In this document: positions 34,342 to 43,231 of the stretch, piece after piece
Layout of the letters: the number at the start of each line of letters is the position of its first letter
How positions within the stretch are numbered: the stretch's first letter is position 1
NCBI GenBank assembly: GCA_002729695.1
Contig: PBYQ01000004.1
Coordinates: forward strand, 1 to 46,514
DNA length: 46,514 nt
Direction: 5' to 3'
Source: Citromicrobium sp.
GTDB taxonomy: Bacteria > Pseudomonadota > Alphaproteobacteria > Sphingomonadales > Sphingomonadaceae
Notes under the pieces: model-generated
Told to the model about the DNA's origin: nothing
The model's input: only the letters and a program-made list of their open reading frames with translations
The model's database searches: none
Program-made: the position numbers and the translations under genes

Positions 34342-34935
34342 ATGCGGAAAGGTTTGATAGAACGCGATACCAAGGAAACGCGCATTCGCGTGGCGGTCGA
34401 TCTCGACGGCACGGGGGAGTACGACGTTTCGACGGGGATCGGCTTCCTCGACCATATGGTCGAACAGTTCTCCCGGCACTCGCTGATCGACGTGCAGATG
34501 AAGGTCGATGGCGACCTGCATGTGGACCAGCACCACACGACCGAGGACAGCGCGATCGCGCTGGGCCAGGCGATTTCCGATGCATTGGGCGACAAGGGCG
34601 GGATCGTGCGGTTCGGAGAGGCCTTTTCGCCGATGGACGAGACGCTCGCGCGCGTGGCGCTGGACATTTCCGGGCGGCCCTACTGCGTGTGGAAGGCCGG
34701 TTTCACGCAGGAAAAGCTGGGCGAATGGGACACCGAGCTGATCGAGCACTGGTTCCAGTCGGTCTCCCAGACCGCAGGCCTGACGCTGCATATCGAGCTG
34801 CTCTACGGCACCAACAACCACCATATCTGCGAAGCGATCTACAAGGGCTTCGCCCGCGCGATGCGCGCCGCGGTGGAGATCGATCCGCGCAAGGGCGGGG
34901 CCGTGCCCAGCACCAAGGGGATACTGGGAGGCTGA
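34342..34935 (+). CDS. hisB: Imidazoleglycerol-phosphate dehydratase
   Basis: A 197-residue Mn2+-dependent enzyme of histidine biosynthesis (IGP to imidazole acetol phosphate). Metal-binding repeats [17 protein letters not shown] and [14 protein letters not shown], then [19 protein letters not shown] and [17 protein letters not shown]. Single-domain form, not fused to a phosphatase. I start at 34342 (family N-terminus [16 protein letters not shown]) rather than 34255. First gene of the his operon. Confidence 0.97.
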   Translation: MRKGLIERDTKETRIRVAVDLDGTGEYDVSTGIGFLDHMVEQFSRHSLIDVQMKVDGDLHVDQHHTTEDSAIALGQAISDALGDKGGIVRFGEAFSPMDETLARVALDISGRPYCVWKAGFTQEKLGEWDTELIEHWFQSVSQTAGLTLHIELLYGTNNHHICEAIYKGFARAMRAAVEIDPRKGGAVPSTKGILGG

Positions 34936-34973
34936 GCTTCTCCGAACCCGCTCTCAGCCCGAACGGAATTTCT

Positions 34974-35591
34974 TTGAAACAGCAAATCGCCCTGATCGAT
35001 TACGGAGCAGGCAATCTGCATTCGGTCGCCAATGCGCTCAAGCGTGTCGGCGCGGATGTTGCACTGGTTTCGGACGCGGACTCGCTGGCGCGGGCGGAGC
35101 GGATCGTGCTGCCGGGCGTGGGCGCGTTCGGTGCGTGTTACGAAGGGCTCGCCGGTCTGCCAGGCATGATCGATGCGCTGGAGCGGCGCGTGCTGCGCGA
35201 CGGGGCGCCCTTCCTCGGCATCTGCGTTGGTATGCAGTTGCTGGCGGATCGCGGGCTGGAGCATGGCGACACACCGGGCCTCGGCTGGATCGGCGGCGAT
35301 GTCCGCGCGCTGGAGGCGTCGGATGCGGTCAAGGTGCCGCATATGGGCTGGAACGACGTGGTATTGGCCGATGATGCGAGCGGGCTGGTTGAGCCGGGGG
35401 AGGCCTATTTCCTCCATTCTTACGCGTTCGATGTGACGAATGAAGAGCACGTTGCAGCGCGCACCGATCACGGCGGTTCGGTGACGGCGGCGGTGGCGCG
35501 CGACAATATTCTTGGGGTGCAGTTCCACCCGGAGAAGAGCCAGGCTTACGGCCTCGCGCTGCTGGAAAGGTTTTTGAAGTGGAAGCCCTGA
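34974..35591 (+). CDS. hisH: Imidazole glycerol phosphate synthase glutaminase subunit
   Basis: A 205-residue class I glutamine amidotransferase: IDYGAGNLHSV (N-terminus), PGVGAFG oxyanion region, nucleophile GICVGMQ, KVPHMGWND and catalytic QFHPEKS. Supplies ammonia to HisF. Start inferred as TTG at 34974 with GGAAT upstream; no ATG or GTG fits the conserved N-terminus. 38 bp after hisB. HisF follows after hisA and a small gene. Confidence 0.94.
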   Translation: MKQQIALIDYGAGNLHSVANALKRVGADVALVSDADSLARAERIVLPGVGAFGACYEGLAGLPGMIDALERRVLRDGAPFLGICVGMQLLADRGLEHGDTPGLGWIGGDVRALEASDAVKVPHMGWNDVVLADDASGLVEPGEAYFLHSYAFDVTNEEHVAARTDHGGSVTAAVARDNILGVQFHPEKSQAYGLALLERFLKWKP

Positions 35592-35592
35592 T

Positions 35593-35657
35593 TTCTCCCT
35601 CACCCAGCTTCGCTTGGCGAAGCAGGAGCCTAGCCGCAGTCGGAGAGGGGTTCCTAA
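35593..35657. repeat. Palindromic spacer between hisH and hisA
   Basis: Contains the perfect hairpin GCTTCGC-TTG-GCGAAGC (35607-35623) within CCCTCACCCAGCTTCGC... GGAGAGGGG ends. A partly similar spacer (AAGCTTCGCTAGCCG) follows hisA. Confidence 0.65.
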
Positions 35658-35661
35658 CCGT

Positions 35662-36387
35662 ATGATCATCTTCCCCGCCATCGACCTCAAGGGCGGCAAT
35701 GTCGTCCGCCTCGCCGAGGGCGATATGGACCGCGCGACCATTTACGGCGATAATCCCGGCGAGCAGGCGGCGCGCTTTGCCGAAGCTGGCGCAAGCTGGC
35801 TGCACGTGGTCGACCTCGACGGCGCCTTCGCGGGCGAGGCGGTGAATGCACATGCGGTCGAGGCCATCCTCAAACGCTTCCCCGGCAAGGTGCAGCTCGG
35901 CGGCGGCATCCGCACGCGCGAGGGTGCGGAGCGGTGGCTCGACCTCGGCGTGGCGCGGGTGGTGATCGGTACGGCTGCGTTGAAGGACCCCGAGCTGGTC
36001 AAGGCGCTCGCGGCGGATCATCCGGGCCGCGTGGTGGTCGCGGTCGACGCGCGCGACGGCATGGTCGCGACCGAGGGCTGGGCGAGTGTCTCGGACCTGC
36101 CGGTCGAGGATCTCGCGCGCCGGTTCGAGGATGCGGGCGTCGCCGCTCTGCTGTTCACCGACATCGGCCGCGACGGGCTGCTCAAGGGCTGCAATGTCGA
36201 GGCGACTCTGGCGCTGGCCAAGGCGCAGAGCCTGCCGGTGATCGCCAGCGGCGGCGTCGCGGGGATCGAGGATATCCGCGCACTCGCCCCGCACACCGCC
36301 GACGGGATTGAAGGCGTGATTACCGGGAGGGCGCTCTATGACGGGCGGCTCGATCTGGCCGAGGCATTGCGCGTGGGGACGGCGTGA
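35662..36387 (+). CDS. hisA: ProFAR isomerase HisA
   Basis: A 241-residue (beta/alpha)8 barrel (1-(5-phosphoribosyl)-5-[(5-phosphoribosylamino)methylideneamino]imidazole-4-carboxamide isomerase): PAIDLKGGNVVRL with catalytic Asp8, LGGGIRTREGAE, IGTAALKDPEL, VAVDARDGMVATEGW and ASGGVAGIEDI. ATG at 35662. Between hisH and a small membrane-protein gene, flanked by palindromic spacers on both sides. Confidence 0.96.
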   Translation: MIIFPAIDLKGGNVVRLAEGDMDRATIYGDNPGEQAARFAEAGASWLHVVDLDGAFAGEAVNAHAVEAILKRFPGKVQLGGGIRTREGAERWLDLGVARVVIGTAALKDPELVKALAADHPGRVVVAVDARDGMVATEGWASVSDLPVEDLARRFEDAGVAALLFTDIGRDGLLKGCNVEATLALAKAQSLPVIASGGVAGIEDIRALAPHTADGIEGVITGRALYDGRLDLAEALRVGTA

Positions 36388-36388
36388 T

Positions 36389-36467
36389 CCAGCCCCCTCT
36401 CCAAGCTTCGCTAGCCGCGGACGCGGCAAGCTGCGCTATCCTCTCCCACAAGGGGAGAGGGGGGATG
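36389..36467. repeat. Palindromic spacer between hisA and the small membrane gene
   Basis: Contains CTCTCCC-ACAAG-GGGAGAG style hairpin (36441-36459) and AAGCTTCGCTAGCCG shared with the spacer before hisA. The G-rich end AGAGGGGGG lies just upstream of the next ATG and may serve as its ribosome site. Confidence 0.6.
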
Positions 36468-36472
36468 GCGCG

Positions 36473-36745
36473 ATGACCTTCGCCGATATCGCCCTGATCG
36501 CGACGGTCGTTATGCTCGCCGTCGCCGCGATCGATGCGGTGCGGGGCAAGACCGCGCTGGGCAAGTTCCGGCTGAGCAAGAAGGATGAGGACCCGACCCG
36601 CTTCTGGTTCGCGATCGTGCTCTATATCAACATGGCGTTCGGGATGTTCTGGCTCGCGGGGCAGGTGCCTCAGGCTGCACCTGAACCGGCACCCGAGCCG
36701 AACGACGATCAACCCACCATGACTATCACAATACCCGCGCAATGA
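36473..36745 (+). CDS. Small two-helix membrane protein within the his operon
   Basis: A 90-residue protein with two transmembrane helices ([19 protein letters not shown], residues 4-22, and [20 protein letters not shown], about 44-63), a basic cytoplasmic loop ([18 protein letters not shown]) and a Pro/Glu tail. Its stop overlaps the hisF ATG by 4 bp, so it is coupled to hisF. Not recognised; no histidine role is apparent from sequence. Confidence 0.75.
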   Translation: MTFADIALIATVVMLAVAAIDAVRGKTALGKFRLSKKDEDPTRFWFAIVLYINMAFGMFWLAGQVPQAAPEPAPEPNDDQPTMTITIPAQ

Positions 36746-37611
36746 CCGTCCGTATCCGTGTCATCCCCTGTCTCGACGTGGCCGAGGGCCGCGTGGTCAA
36801 GGGCGTCAACTTCGTCGATCTGCGCGATGCAGGCGATCCGGTCGAGCAGGCGCATGCCTACGACCTCGCGGGCGCGGACGAGCTGTGTTTTCTCGACATT
36901 TCCGCCAGCCATGAAGGGCGCGCGACGCTGGCCGATATCGTGCGGCGCACCGCGGAAGTCTGCTTCATGCCGCTGACCGTGGGCGGGGGCGTGCGCAGCG
37001 TGGAGGATGCGCGCACGCTGCTGCTGGCCGGGGCAGACAAGGTCGCGATAAACTCCGCCGCGGTGGCGCGGCCCGAGCTGGTCGATGAGATCGCGCAGCG
37101 CATGGGCAGCCAGTGCGTTGTGGCGAGCGTGGATGCCAAATGGGTGCCCGATCCCTCCGTTCGTGCTGAGCCTGTCGAAGCACGTTTGCGCTCACGCCCT
37201 TCGACAGGCTCAGGGCGAACGGCTTCGGGTGCTGGCCGCTACGAAATCTTCACCCACGGCGGCCGCCGCGCGACCGGGATCGACGCGCTGGAACACGCCA
37301 CACGTTTGGCGCAGCTGGGTGCGGGCGAATTGCTCGTCACTTCGATGGACCGCGACGGGACGAAGGACGGCTACGACCTCGAACTGACCCGGATGATCGC
37401 CGACGCGGTGGACATCCCGGTGATCGCGAGCGGCGGGGTCGGCACGCTCGACCATATGGTTGCGGGCGTGCGCGAGGGCCATGCCAGCGCGGTGCTGGCC
37501 GCAAGCATCTTTCATTTCGGCCAGCACACCGTCGCCGAGGCGCAGGATGCCTTGCGCGCGGCGGGTCTGCCTGCGCGCCATCCGGAACCCTACGCGGGCA
37601 CGCGCGCTTGA
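36742..37611 (+). CDS. hisF: Imidazole glycerol phosphate synthase cyclase subunit, with in-frame repeat insertion
   Basis: HisF (289 residues; the usual size is about 252-258) closes the imidazole ring using ammonia from HisH. Conserved parts are intact: [54 protein letters not shown] and [12 protein letters not shown]. Between VDAKW and YEIFTHGG, residues about 139-161 ([20 protein letters not shown]) are encoded by a palindromic repeat element (37157-37222), which accounts for much of the extra length. The reading frame is kept. Coupled to the upstream membrane-protein gene and 34 bp before hisE. Confidence 0.96.
   Translation: MTVRIRVIPCLDVAEGRVVKGVNFVDLRDAGDPVEQAHAYDLAGADELCFLDISASHEGRATLADIVRRTAEVCFMPLTVGGGVRSVEDARTLLLAGADKVAINSAAVARPELVDEIAQRMGSQCVVASVDAKWVPDPSVRAEPVEARLRSRPSTGSGRTASGAGRYEIFTHGGRRATGIDALEHATRLAQLGAGELLVTSMDRDGTKDGYDLELTRMIADAVDIPVIASGGVGTLDHMVAGVREGHASAVLAASIFHFGQHTVAEAQDALRAAGLPARHPEPYAGTRA
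37157..37222. repeat. Palindromic element inserted within hisF coding sequence
   Basis: Inverted 24-bp arms (37157-37180 and 37199-37222) with two mismatches: CCGTTCGTGCTGAGCCTGTC plus GAAG, and its complement. Same family as the intergenic repeat at 22911-23001. Length 66 bp (22 codons) keeps the hisF frame. Confidence 0.93.
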
Positions 37612-37645
37612 GCGGCAACGCATAACCAGAAAGAGACCGCAACGA

Positions 37646-37972
37646 ATGGAAACTCTCGCCCGCCTCGAACAGGTCATTCTCGAACGTCGCAATTGCGACC
37701 CGGAAACCAGCTATGTCGCACTCCTCAAGCGTGAGGGACGACCCTGCATGGCGCGCAAGCTGGGCGAGGAAGCGGTCGAGGCGGTGGTCGCGGCGCTTTC
37801 GGGCAGCGACGAGGAGCTGGTCGGTGAAGCGGCCGATGTGCTGTTTCACCTGATGGTTCTGCTGGCCGATCGCGATATCGCGCTGGCCGACGTGCTCGCC
37901 GAACTCGACCGGCGCGAGGGTGTTTCGGGGATTGAGGAGAAGGCGAACAGGGAGGAAAGCCATGCCGATTGA
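37646..37972 (+). CDS. hisE: Phosphoribosyl-ATP diphosphatase
   Basis: A 108-residue MazG-like all-alpha pyrophosphatase acting at the second step of histidine synthesis (PR-ATP to PR-AMP). Typical blocks TSYVALLKREGRPCMARKLGEEAVEAVVAA and LVGEAADVLFHLMVLLADRDI with the metal-binding EE and EAAD residues. Start at 37646. Overlaps the HIT gene by 11 bp. HisI is not in the window. Confidence 0.95.
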   Translation: METLARLEQVILERRNCDPETSYVALLKREGRPCMARKLGEEAVEAVVAALSGSDEELVGEAADVLFHLMVLLADRDIALADVLAELDRREGVSGIEEKANREESHAD

Positions 37973-38336
37973 CGCCACCGCACCCTACGATGACGACAAT
38001 ATCTTCGCCAAGATTCTGCGCGGCGAAATCCCCTCGACCAAGGTCTACGAGGACGAGTGGGCTATCGCGTTCGAGGACATCAACCCGCAGGCCGAGATCC
38101 ACACGCTGGTCGTGCCACGCGGCAAGTACGTGAGCTGGGACGATTTTTCGGCCAAGGCCCCGGACGAGGAAATCGCCGGCTTCGTGCGCGCGGTGGGCAA
38201 GGTCGCCCGCGAGAAAGGGCTGGTCGAGCCCGGCTATCGCCTGCTCGCCAATGTCGGCGCGGATGGTGGGCAGGAAGTGCCGCACCTGCACGTGCATCTT
38301 TTCGGCGGCCAGAAGCTTGGCCGGATGATCGCCTGA
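37962..38336 (+). CDS. HIT family protein (histidine triad hydrolase)
   Basis: A 124-residue HINT-type nucleotide hydrolase: IFAKILRGEIPSTKVYED at the N-terminus, AEIHTLVVPRGKY, and the triad HLHVHLFGG at residues 104-112. Substrates are typically purine nucleoside phosphoramidates. ATG at 37962 lies inside the hisE end (11-bp overlap), so it is translationally coupled to the his operon. Confidence 0.95.
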   Translation: MPIDATAPYDDDNIFAKILRGEIPSTKVYEDEWAIAFEDINPQAEIHTLVVPRGKYVSWDDFSAKAPDEEIAGFVRAVGKVAREKGLVEPGYRLLANVGADGGQEVPHLHVHLFGGQKLGRMIA

Positions 38337-38444
38337 TTGCCGCGCCCGGCGGGCCACCGCCGGGACGAGCCGATCCCGCGGCGCGACAAGGCGCGCAATT
38401 CCGATTGCCGCGCCGAGTCGCTTTCCGGTAAAGGCGCGAGCCGC

Positions 38445-38927
38445 ATGACCGACACCAAGGATCATCCCATACCCAACCCGCCCGGCGGCGTGTTCGACGG
38501 CACGACGCACCTTTACGCGGTGCGCGCCTATTACGAGGACACCGACCTTTCGGGCATCGTCTACCACGCCAACTACCTGCGCTGGTTCGAACGCGCCCGG
38601 TCCGACGTGTTACGGATGCTCGGCATCGATCAGCGCGCCGCGATCGAGGCAGGCGAGGGCGCCTATGCGGTCGCCGATGTACAATTGCGGTACATCCGGC
38701 CCGCGCTGCTCGATGACGACGTCGTCATTCATACGCGGTGCAGCGAACTCAGGGCAGCGAGCGTGCGGATGGAGCAGGAGGCGAAGCGCGATGGGGAAAC
38801 GATCTGCACCGCGCACCTGCGCGTCGGTTTCGTCGCCCCCAATGGCCGCCCGCGCCGCCAGCCCGAGGCATGGCGCGAAGCCTTCACGAAAATTCTCGAT
38901 ACCCGTTCTCTTGGGGAGCCTGCCTGA
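38445..38927 (+). CDS. ybgC: Tol-Pal-associated acyl-CoA thioesterase YbgC
   Basis: A 160-residue hot-dog thioesterase: YYEDTDLSGIVYHANYLRWFERAR (catalytic Asp and the HANYL loop), RYIRPALLDDDVVIHTRCSEL and ICTAHLRVGFV. First gene of the tol-pal operon; its stop is followed directly by the tolQ ATG (TGAATG). ATG at 38445 chosen over the in-frame 38337, which would add a low-complexity leader. Confidence 0.94.
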   Translation: MTDTKDHPIPNPPGGVFDGTTHLYAVRAYYEDTDLSGIVYHANYLRWFERARSDVLRMLGIDQRAAIEAGEGAYAVADVQLRYIRPALLDDDVVIHTRCSELRAASVRMEQEAKRDGETICTAHLRVGFVAPNGRPRRQPEAWREAFTKILDTRSLGEPA

Positions 38928-39647
38928 ATGATCTTTCTCGACCTGCTTGCGACCGCTGCCTCGTCGGGCGTGCCGGCCGCGCCCACCCGGCTCGAACCGG
39001 TCAAGCTGTTCCTCGATGCCGATATCGTCGTGCAGGCGGTGATGACCGGGCTGCTGATCGCCTCGATCTGGAGCTGGATGATCATCATCTCCTTCGCGCT
39101 CAAGATCGGCGGTGCGAAGAAGCGTGCGCGCAAGTTCGAGCAGGATTTCTGGGCCTCCGACAATTACGAGCAGACGCTCGACGCCTATCGCAACCAGGAT
39201 GTCGCGCCCGCGCGCATCGCATGGGGCGCGATCACCGAATGGAAGAAGTCGACCAAGGGCGGGGTCAAGGATGTGCGCGGCGCGCAGGGCCGCATCGCAG
39301 CCGTGATGGACAGCCATGTCGCCGAAGAAGCGGATCGGCTGGCAGGCCGCCTGACCTTCCTCGCGACGCTCGGTTCGGTCGCGCCTTTCGTGGGCCTGTT
39401 CGGCACCGTCTGGGGCATCATGAACAGCTTCTTCCAGATCGGCGCGCAGAACAATTCCTCGCTCGCGGTGGTCGCGCCCGGCATTTCCGAGGCGCTGTTC
39501 GCGACTGCGATCGGGCTGTTCGCGGCTATTCCGGCGGTCATCGCCTACAACCGCCTGTCCGCCAGCGTGAACCGCTACGAAGCGATCCTCCAGCGCTTTG
39601 CCGACCGGTTCAACGCCAATCTCGGCCGCGAGCTGGAGCGGGTTTGA
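38928..39647 (+). CDS. tolQ: Tol-Pal proton channel subunit TolQ
   Basis: A 239-residue inner-membrane protein of the MotA/TolQ/ExbB family with three helices: IVVQAVMTGLLIASIWSWMII, then the conserved second and third helices TLGSVAPFVGLFGTVWGIMNSF and ISEALFATAIGLFAAIPAVIAY. Uses the proton motive force together with TolR to drive TolA for outer-membrane constriction during division. Directly follows ybgC. Confidence 0.97.
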   Translation: MIFLDLLATAASSGVPAAPTRLEPVKLFLDADIVVQAVMTGLLIASIWSWMIIISFALKIGGAKKRARKFEQDFWASDNYEQTLDAYRNQDVAPARIAWGAITEWKKSTKGGVKDVRGAQGRIAAVMDSHVAEEADRLAGRLTFLATLGSVAPFVGLFGTVWGIMNSFFQIGAQNNSSLAVVAPGISEALFATAIGLFAAIPAVIAYNRLSASVNRYEAILQRFADRFNANLGRELERV

Positions 39648-39661
39648 TGTTGCATTCGGCA

Positions 39662-39733
39662 CCGGCCCGCACCCCCGCCCGGCCAACCCGACAGGATAAT
39701 GCCATGGGTTGGCCGGGCGGGGGTGCGGGCCGG
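39662..39733. repeat. 28-bp perfect inverted repeat between tolQ and tolR
   Basis: The arms (39662-39689 and 39706-39733) are exact complements, CCGGCCCGCACCCCCGCCCG then GCCAACCC, around a 16-nt loop. In mRNA this would be an extremely stable hairpin, 14 nt before the tolR AAGGAG. There is no T-run after it, so it is not a normal terminator. Confidence 0.97.
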
Positions 39734-39753
39734 CACCGCCAAGGAGAATTTTA

Positions 39754-40197
<444 letters not shown>

Positions 40198-40209
40198 CCC
40201 CTCGGCTCG

Positions 40210-41064
40210 ATGGACGCGAAATCGCATAACGGCCTCGATGCCCTTGCGCTGATCGTCGCGATCGCGCTGCACGTCGCGCTGATCGCAGCACTGCTGCTGC
40301 AGGGCACGACGCGGCAGCCGCTGCCTGAGCCCAAGCGGATCACGGTCAACTTCGCCGAAGAGGTCGGGATGACCTCGACCGCGCCCGATCCGGTGCAGGA
40401 ATCGCAGGCCTCGGTCGCGCCCGAGCTGGGCGATGCCGCGCCGCCGCCCATCGAATACGTGCCACCGCCGCCGCTCCCGCGGCCGACCAGCGCCCCGGCG
40501 CCCGAGCCGCGCCCTTCGCCGCGCGCAACCAGCCGTCCGCAGCCCAGGCCATCGCCGCGCGCGACCTCGCAGCCGCGCCCGCAGCCCAAGCCGCGGCCGA
40601 CCAGCCGCGCGACGTCCTCGCCGCGTCCGAAGCCGCAGCCGAGCGCCGAGCCGACCCGATCGGGCGGGAGCCGCTTGGGCAAGGACTTCCTCGACGGGCG
40701 GGGCCAGTCGACGACCACCAGCGAGACGCGTACCCCTGCTGCGACCTTCGGGGCCAGTGAGCGTGCGGCGCTCTCTGCAGCAATCACGCGACAGTTGCGC
40801 CCGCACTGGACCGCGCCGACGGGGGTAGATGCGGACAAGCTCGTCTCGGTCGTCTCCTGGCGGCTGAATCAGGACGGAAGCCTGCGCGGGCGACCGACTT
40901 GTCGAAACATCCCCGGCAGCATCACCGAGTCCAATCGGCCCCAAGCCGAACTGCACTGCGAACGAGCTATCCGTGCCGTGCAGCTGGCAGCACCTTTCAA
41001 TTTACCCGAGCAGTTCTACGACCAGTGGGACGATCTTGAGTGGCAGTTCGATAAAAGGCTTTAA
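40210..41064 (+). CDS. tolA: TolA (TonB-like energy transducer)
   Basis: A 284-residue inner-membrane-anchored protein: transmembrane helix LALIVAIALHVALIAALLL (residues 12-30), then a long Pro/Arg/Ala/Ser linker (about 75-150; repeated RPSPRATS, RPQPKPRPTS) and a C-terminal domain (about 185-284) with AALSAAITRQLRPHWTAP and a Cys pair (RPTCRN, ELHCER). The linker has internal repeats that could expand or shrink. It bridges TolQR with TolB and Pal across the periplasm. 12 bp after tolR. Confidence 0.92.
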   Translation: MDAKSHNGLDALALIVAIALHVALIAALLLQGTTRQPLPEPKRITVNFAEEVGMTSTAPDPVQESQASVAPELGDAAPPPIEYVPPPPLPRPTSAPAPEPRPSPRATSRPQPRPSPRATSQPRPQPKPRPTSRATSSPRPKPQPSAEPTRSGGSRLGKDFLDGRGQSTTTSETRTPAATFGASERAALSAAITRQLRPHWTAPTGVDADKLVSVVSWRLNQDGSLRGRPTCRNIPGSITESNRPQAELHCERAIRAVQLAAPFNLPEQFYDQWDDLEWQFDKRL

Positions 41065-41067
41065 CCG

Positions 41068-42483
41068 ATGAAAACGACATTCTTCGCAGTCGCGTTGGCG
41101 CTCTTCACGATTCAGCCTGCGTCGGCCCAAAATCAGGATCTGGGCGAGGCAGTCGGCCAGGCCGGTCCGGTTGAAGACATTCCCATCGAAGGCAGCGGTA
41201 CGGCGGAAACCGACGGACCGTTGCGCGGCACCGTCACCGACGAGAGCCAGCTCGACGATCTCCAGCTCGCCATCCCCGCCTTCGCTGCCGAGCGCGATGT
41301 CGCGACCGCCGCGAATGCTCGCGGTACGGCTGCGCTGGGCGCGGAGCTGGCGCGCGTGGTCACCGCGGACCTTCAGAACAACGGCCTGTTCGATCCGACC
41401 GGCCCCGATGCGCTGCCCAAGCCGAGCTACCCGCAAATCACCGATCCGGTGTGGAACATGTGGTCGATGCGCGGCGCCGAAATGCTCGTGCAGGGCTATG
41501 TCCGCCCGCGTCCCGACGGCAAGCTGGTGGTCGGCTGTTACCTCTACGACGTCGCGCTGAACGACGAACTTGCCCGCTCCGGCTGGGTGGTCCCGCCGTC
41601 CGACTGGCGGCGCGCGGCGCACAAATGCGCCGACCTCGTCTATTCGCGCCTGACCGGGGAAAGCCCATTCTTCGACAGCCGGATCGCCTATATCGCAGAG
41701 ACCGGCCCGAAGGATAACCGGACCAAGCGGCTCGCGATCATGGACAGCGACGGGGCGAACCACCGGTTCATCACCACCGGCCGCGCAACCGCGCTCACCC
41801 CGCGCTATTCGCCCGATTACCGCAAGCTCATGTACCTGAGCTATGTCGACGGCAATCCCCGCATCTACGTCTACGACATCGGCACGGGGCAGCAGACGCT
41901 GGTCACCCAGAGCAGCAACCCGACCTTTGCTCCGCGCCGGAGCCCCGATGGCCGCTGGGTGCTGTATTCGATGGCGGTCAACGGCAACACCGACATCTAT
42001 CGCGTGTCGGCCGAAGGCGGGCAGAGCGTGCGCCTTACGGATGCGCCGGGGATCGACATCGGCGGATCCTATTCGCCCGATGGCAGCAAGATCGTGTTCG
42101 AAAGCGATCGCTCGGGCGAACAGCAGATCTACATGATGAATGCCGACGGTTCGAACCAGCGGCGCATCAGCTTCTTCGGCGGCCGTGCAGCGACCCCCGA
42201 ATGGAGCCCGCGCGGCGACCAGATCGCGTTCACCTACATCCCCGGCGACTTCAACATCGCGGTGATGAGCGCGAACGGCGGCGGCTTCCGCAAGCTGACC
42301 GACGGCTGGCAGGACGAGGCCCCCACCTGGGCCCCCAATGGCCGCGTGCTGCAATTCTTCCGGACCGAACGGAACACGGGCCGCACCGCGATCTACCAGG
42401 TCGATCTGACCGGCGACAATCTGCGCCGCCTGCCGACCCCGGTCGATGCCTCCGACCCGGCATGGGGACCGATCCTGCCGTGA
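41068..42483 (+). CDS. tolB: Tol-Pal beta-propeller TolB
   Basis: A 471-residue periplasmic protein: signal AVALALFTIQPASAQ, N-terminal alpha/beta domain with LGAELARVVTADLQNNGLFDP, and a C-terminal six-bladed propeller with repeated SPDxxK motifs (SPDYRKLMYLSYVDGNPRIY, SPDGRWVLYSMAVNGNTDIY, SPDGSKIVFESDRSGEQQIY, SPRGDQIAFTYIPG). Interacts with Pal and TolA. Starts 3 bp after tolA. Confidence 0.97.
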   Translation: MKTTFFAVALALFTIQPASAQNQDLGEAVGQAGPVEDIPIEGSGTAETDGPLRGTVTDESQLDDLQLAIPAFAAERDVATAANARGTAALGAELARVVTADLQNNGLFDPTGPDALPKPSYPQITDPVWNMWSMRGAEMLVQGYVRPRPDGKLVVGCYLYDVALNDELARSGWVVPPSDWRRAAHKCADLVYSRLTGESPFFDSRIAYIAETGPKDNRTKRLAIMDSDGANHRFITTGRATALTPRYSPDYRKLMYLSYVDGNPRIYVYDIGTGQQTLVTQSSNPTFAPRRSPDGRWVLYSMAVNGNTDIYRVSAEGGQSVRLTDAPGIDIGGSYSPDGSKIVFESDRSGEQQIYMMNADGSNQRRISFFGGRAATPEWSPRGDQIAFTYIPGDFNIAVMSANGGGFRKLTDGWQDEAPTWAPNGRVLQFFRTERNTGRTAIYQVDLTGDNLRRLPTPVDASDPAWGPILP

Positions 42484-42558
42484 GACGTTGCGTAACTAAC
42501 GCTTGATTTTCGTGGGGTCGCACCGACGACTACCAAGGCATATTGTGAGGAGAGACCT

Positions 42559-43074
42559 ATGAACTCGCGTATCAAGATTGCGATTATCCTTGCCGCCACC
42601 GCCTCGCTCGCGGCCTGCAAGTCCAACGCCCCCGAAGAACTGCCGCCCGAACCGGGCGTGAGCCAGCCGACCAACCCGGGCGACAACAGCGGCCCCGGCT
42701 ATGGCGTCGGCTCGCAGGAACACTTCGTCAACGCGGTCAACGGCCAGAACGTGATCTACTTCGATACCGATCGCTACAATATCGACACCGCCGATGCCGC
42801 CGCACTGCAGATGCAGGCGCAGTACCTCGCGCAGTATCCCAACATCAGCGTTACGATCGAAGGCCATGCCGACGAACGCGGCACGCGCGAATACAACCTT
42901 GCGCTGGGCGAGCGTCGCGCCAATTCGGCGAAGAACTACCTCGTCAGCCTCGGCATTGCGGCCAACCGCATCCGCACGGTCAGCTATGGCGAGGAACGCC
43001 CGGTCGCGACCGCTTCCACGCCCGAAGCATGGGCCAAGAACCGCCGTGCGGTCACTGTCGTCATCAACTACTAA
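42559..43074 (+). CDS. pal: Peptidoglycan-associated lipoprotein Pal
   Basis: A 171-residue outer-membrane lipoprotein: signal IAIILAATASLAAC (Cys20), flexible Pro/Gly linker, and an OmpA-type peptidoglycan-binding domain with VIYFDTDRYNID, VTIEGHADERGTREYNLALGERRANS and RTVSYGEERPVA. AGGAGAGACC precedes the ATG. Last gene of the tol-pal operon, followed by a terminator. Confidence 0.97.
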   Translation: MNSRIKIAIILAATASLAACKSNAPEELPPEPGVSQPTNPGDNSGPGYGVGSQEHFVNAVNGQNVIYFDTDRYNIDTADAAALQMQAQYLAQYPNISVTIEGHADERGTREYNLALGERRANSAKNYLVSLGIAANRIRTVSYGEERPVATASTPEAWAKNRRAVTVVINY

Positions 43075-43095
43075 GCGGTTTCGCCGCCAGACATG

Positions 43096-43129
43096 GGGCG
43101 GGCGATCCTGGAGGGTCGCCCGCCCTTTT
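43096..43129 (+). terminator. Intrinsic terminator of tol-pal operon
   Basis: A 10-bp perfect stem GGGCGGGCGA / TCGCCCGCCC with a 10-nt loop and TTTT, 21 bp after the pal stop. Confidence 0.9.
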
Positions 43130-43231
43130 GCTTGGCGCATCGCCGCCGGACGGTTCGCTAATCGGGGTGGCGAGGGCGCAATCGGCCGCCACACGGGTTC
43201 ACATTGGCGCGCGGTGCTCTAGATTGGATCA

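Noticed and set aside
40433..40660. Repeated Pro/Arg/Ser codons that at first look like a tandem DNA repeat
   Set aside because: They are the low-complexity periplasmic linker of TolA, common in this protein family.
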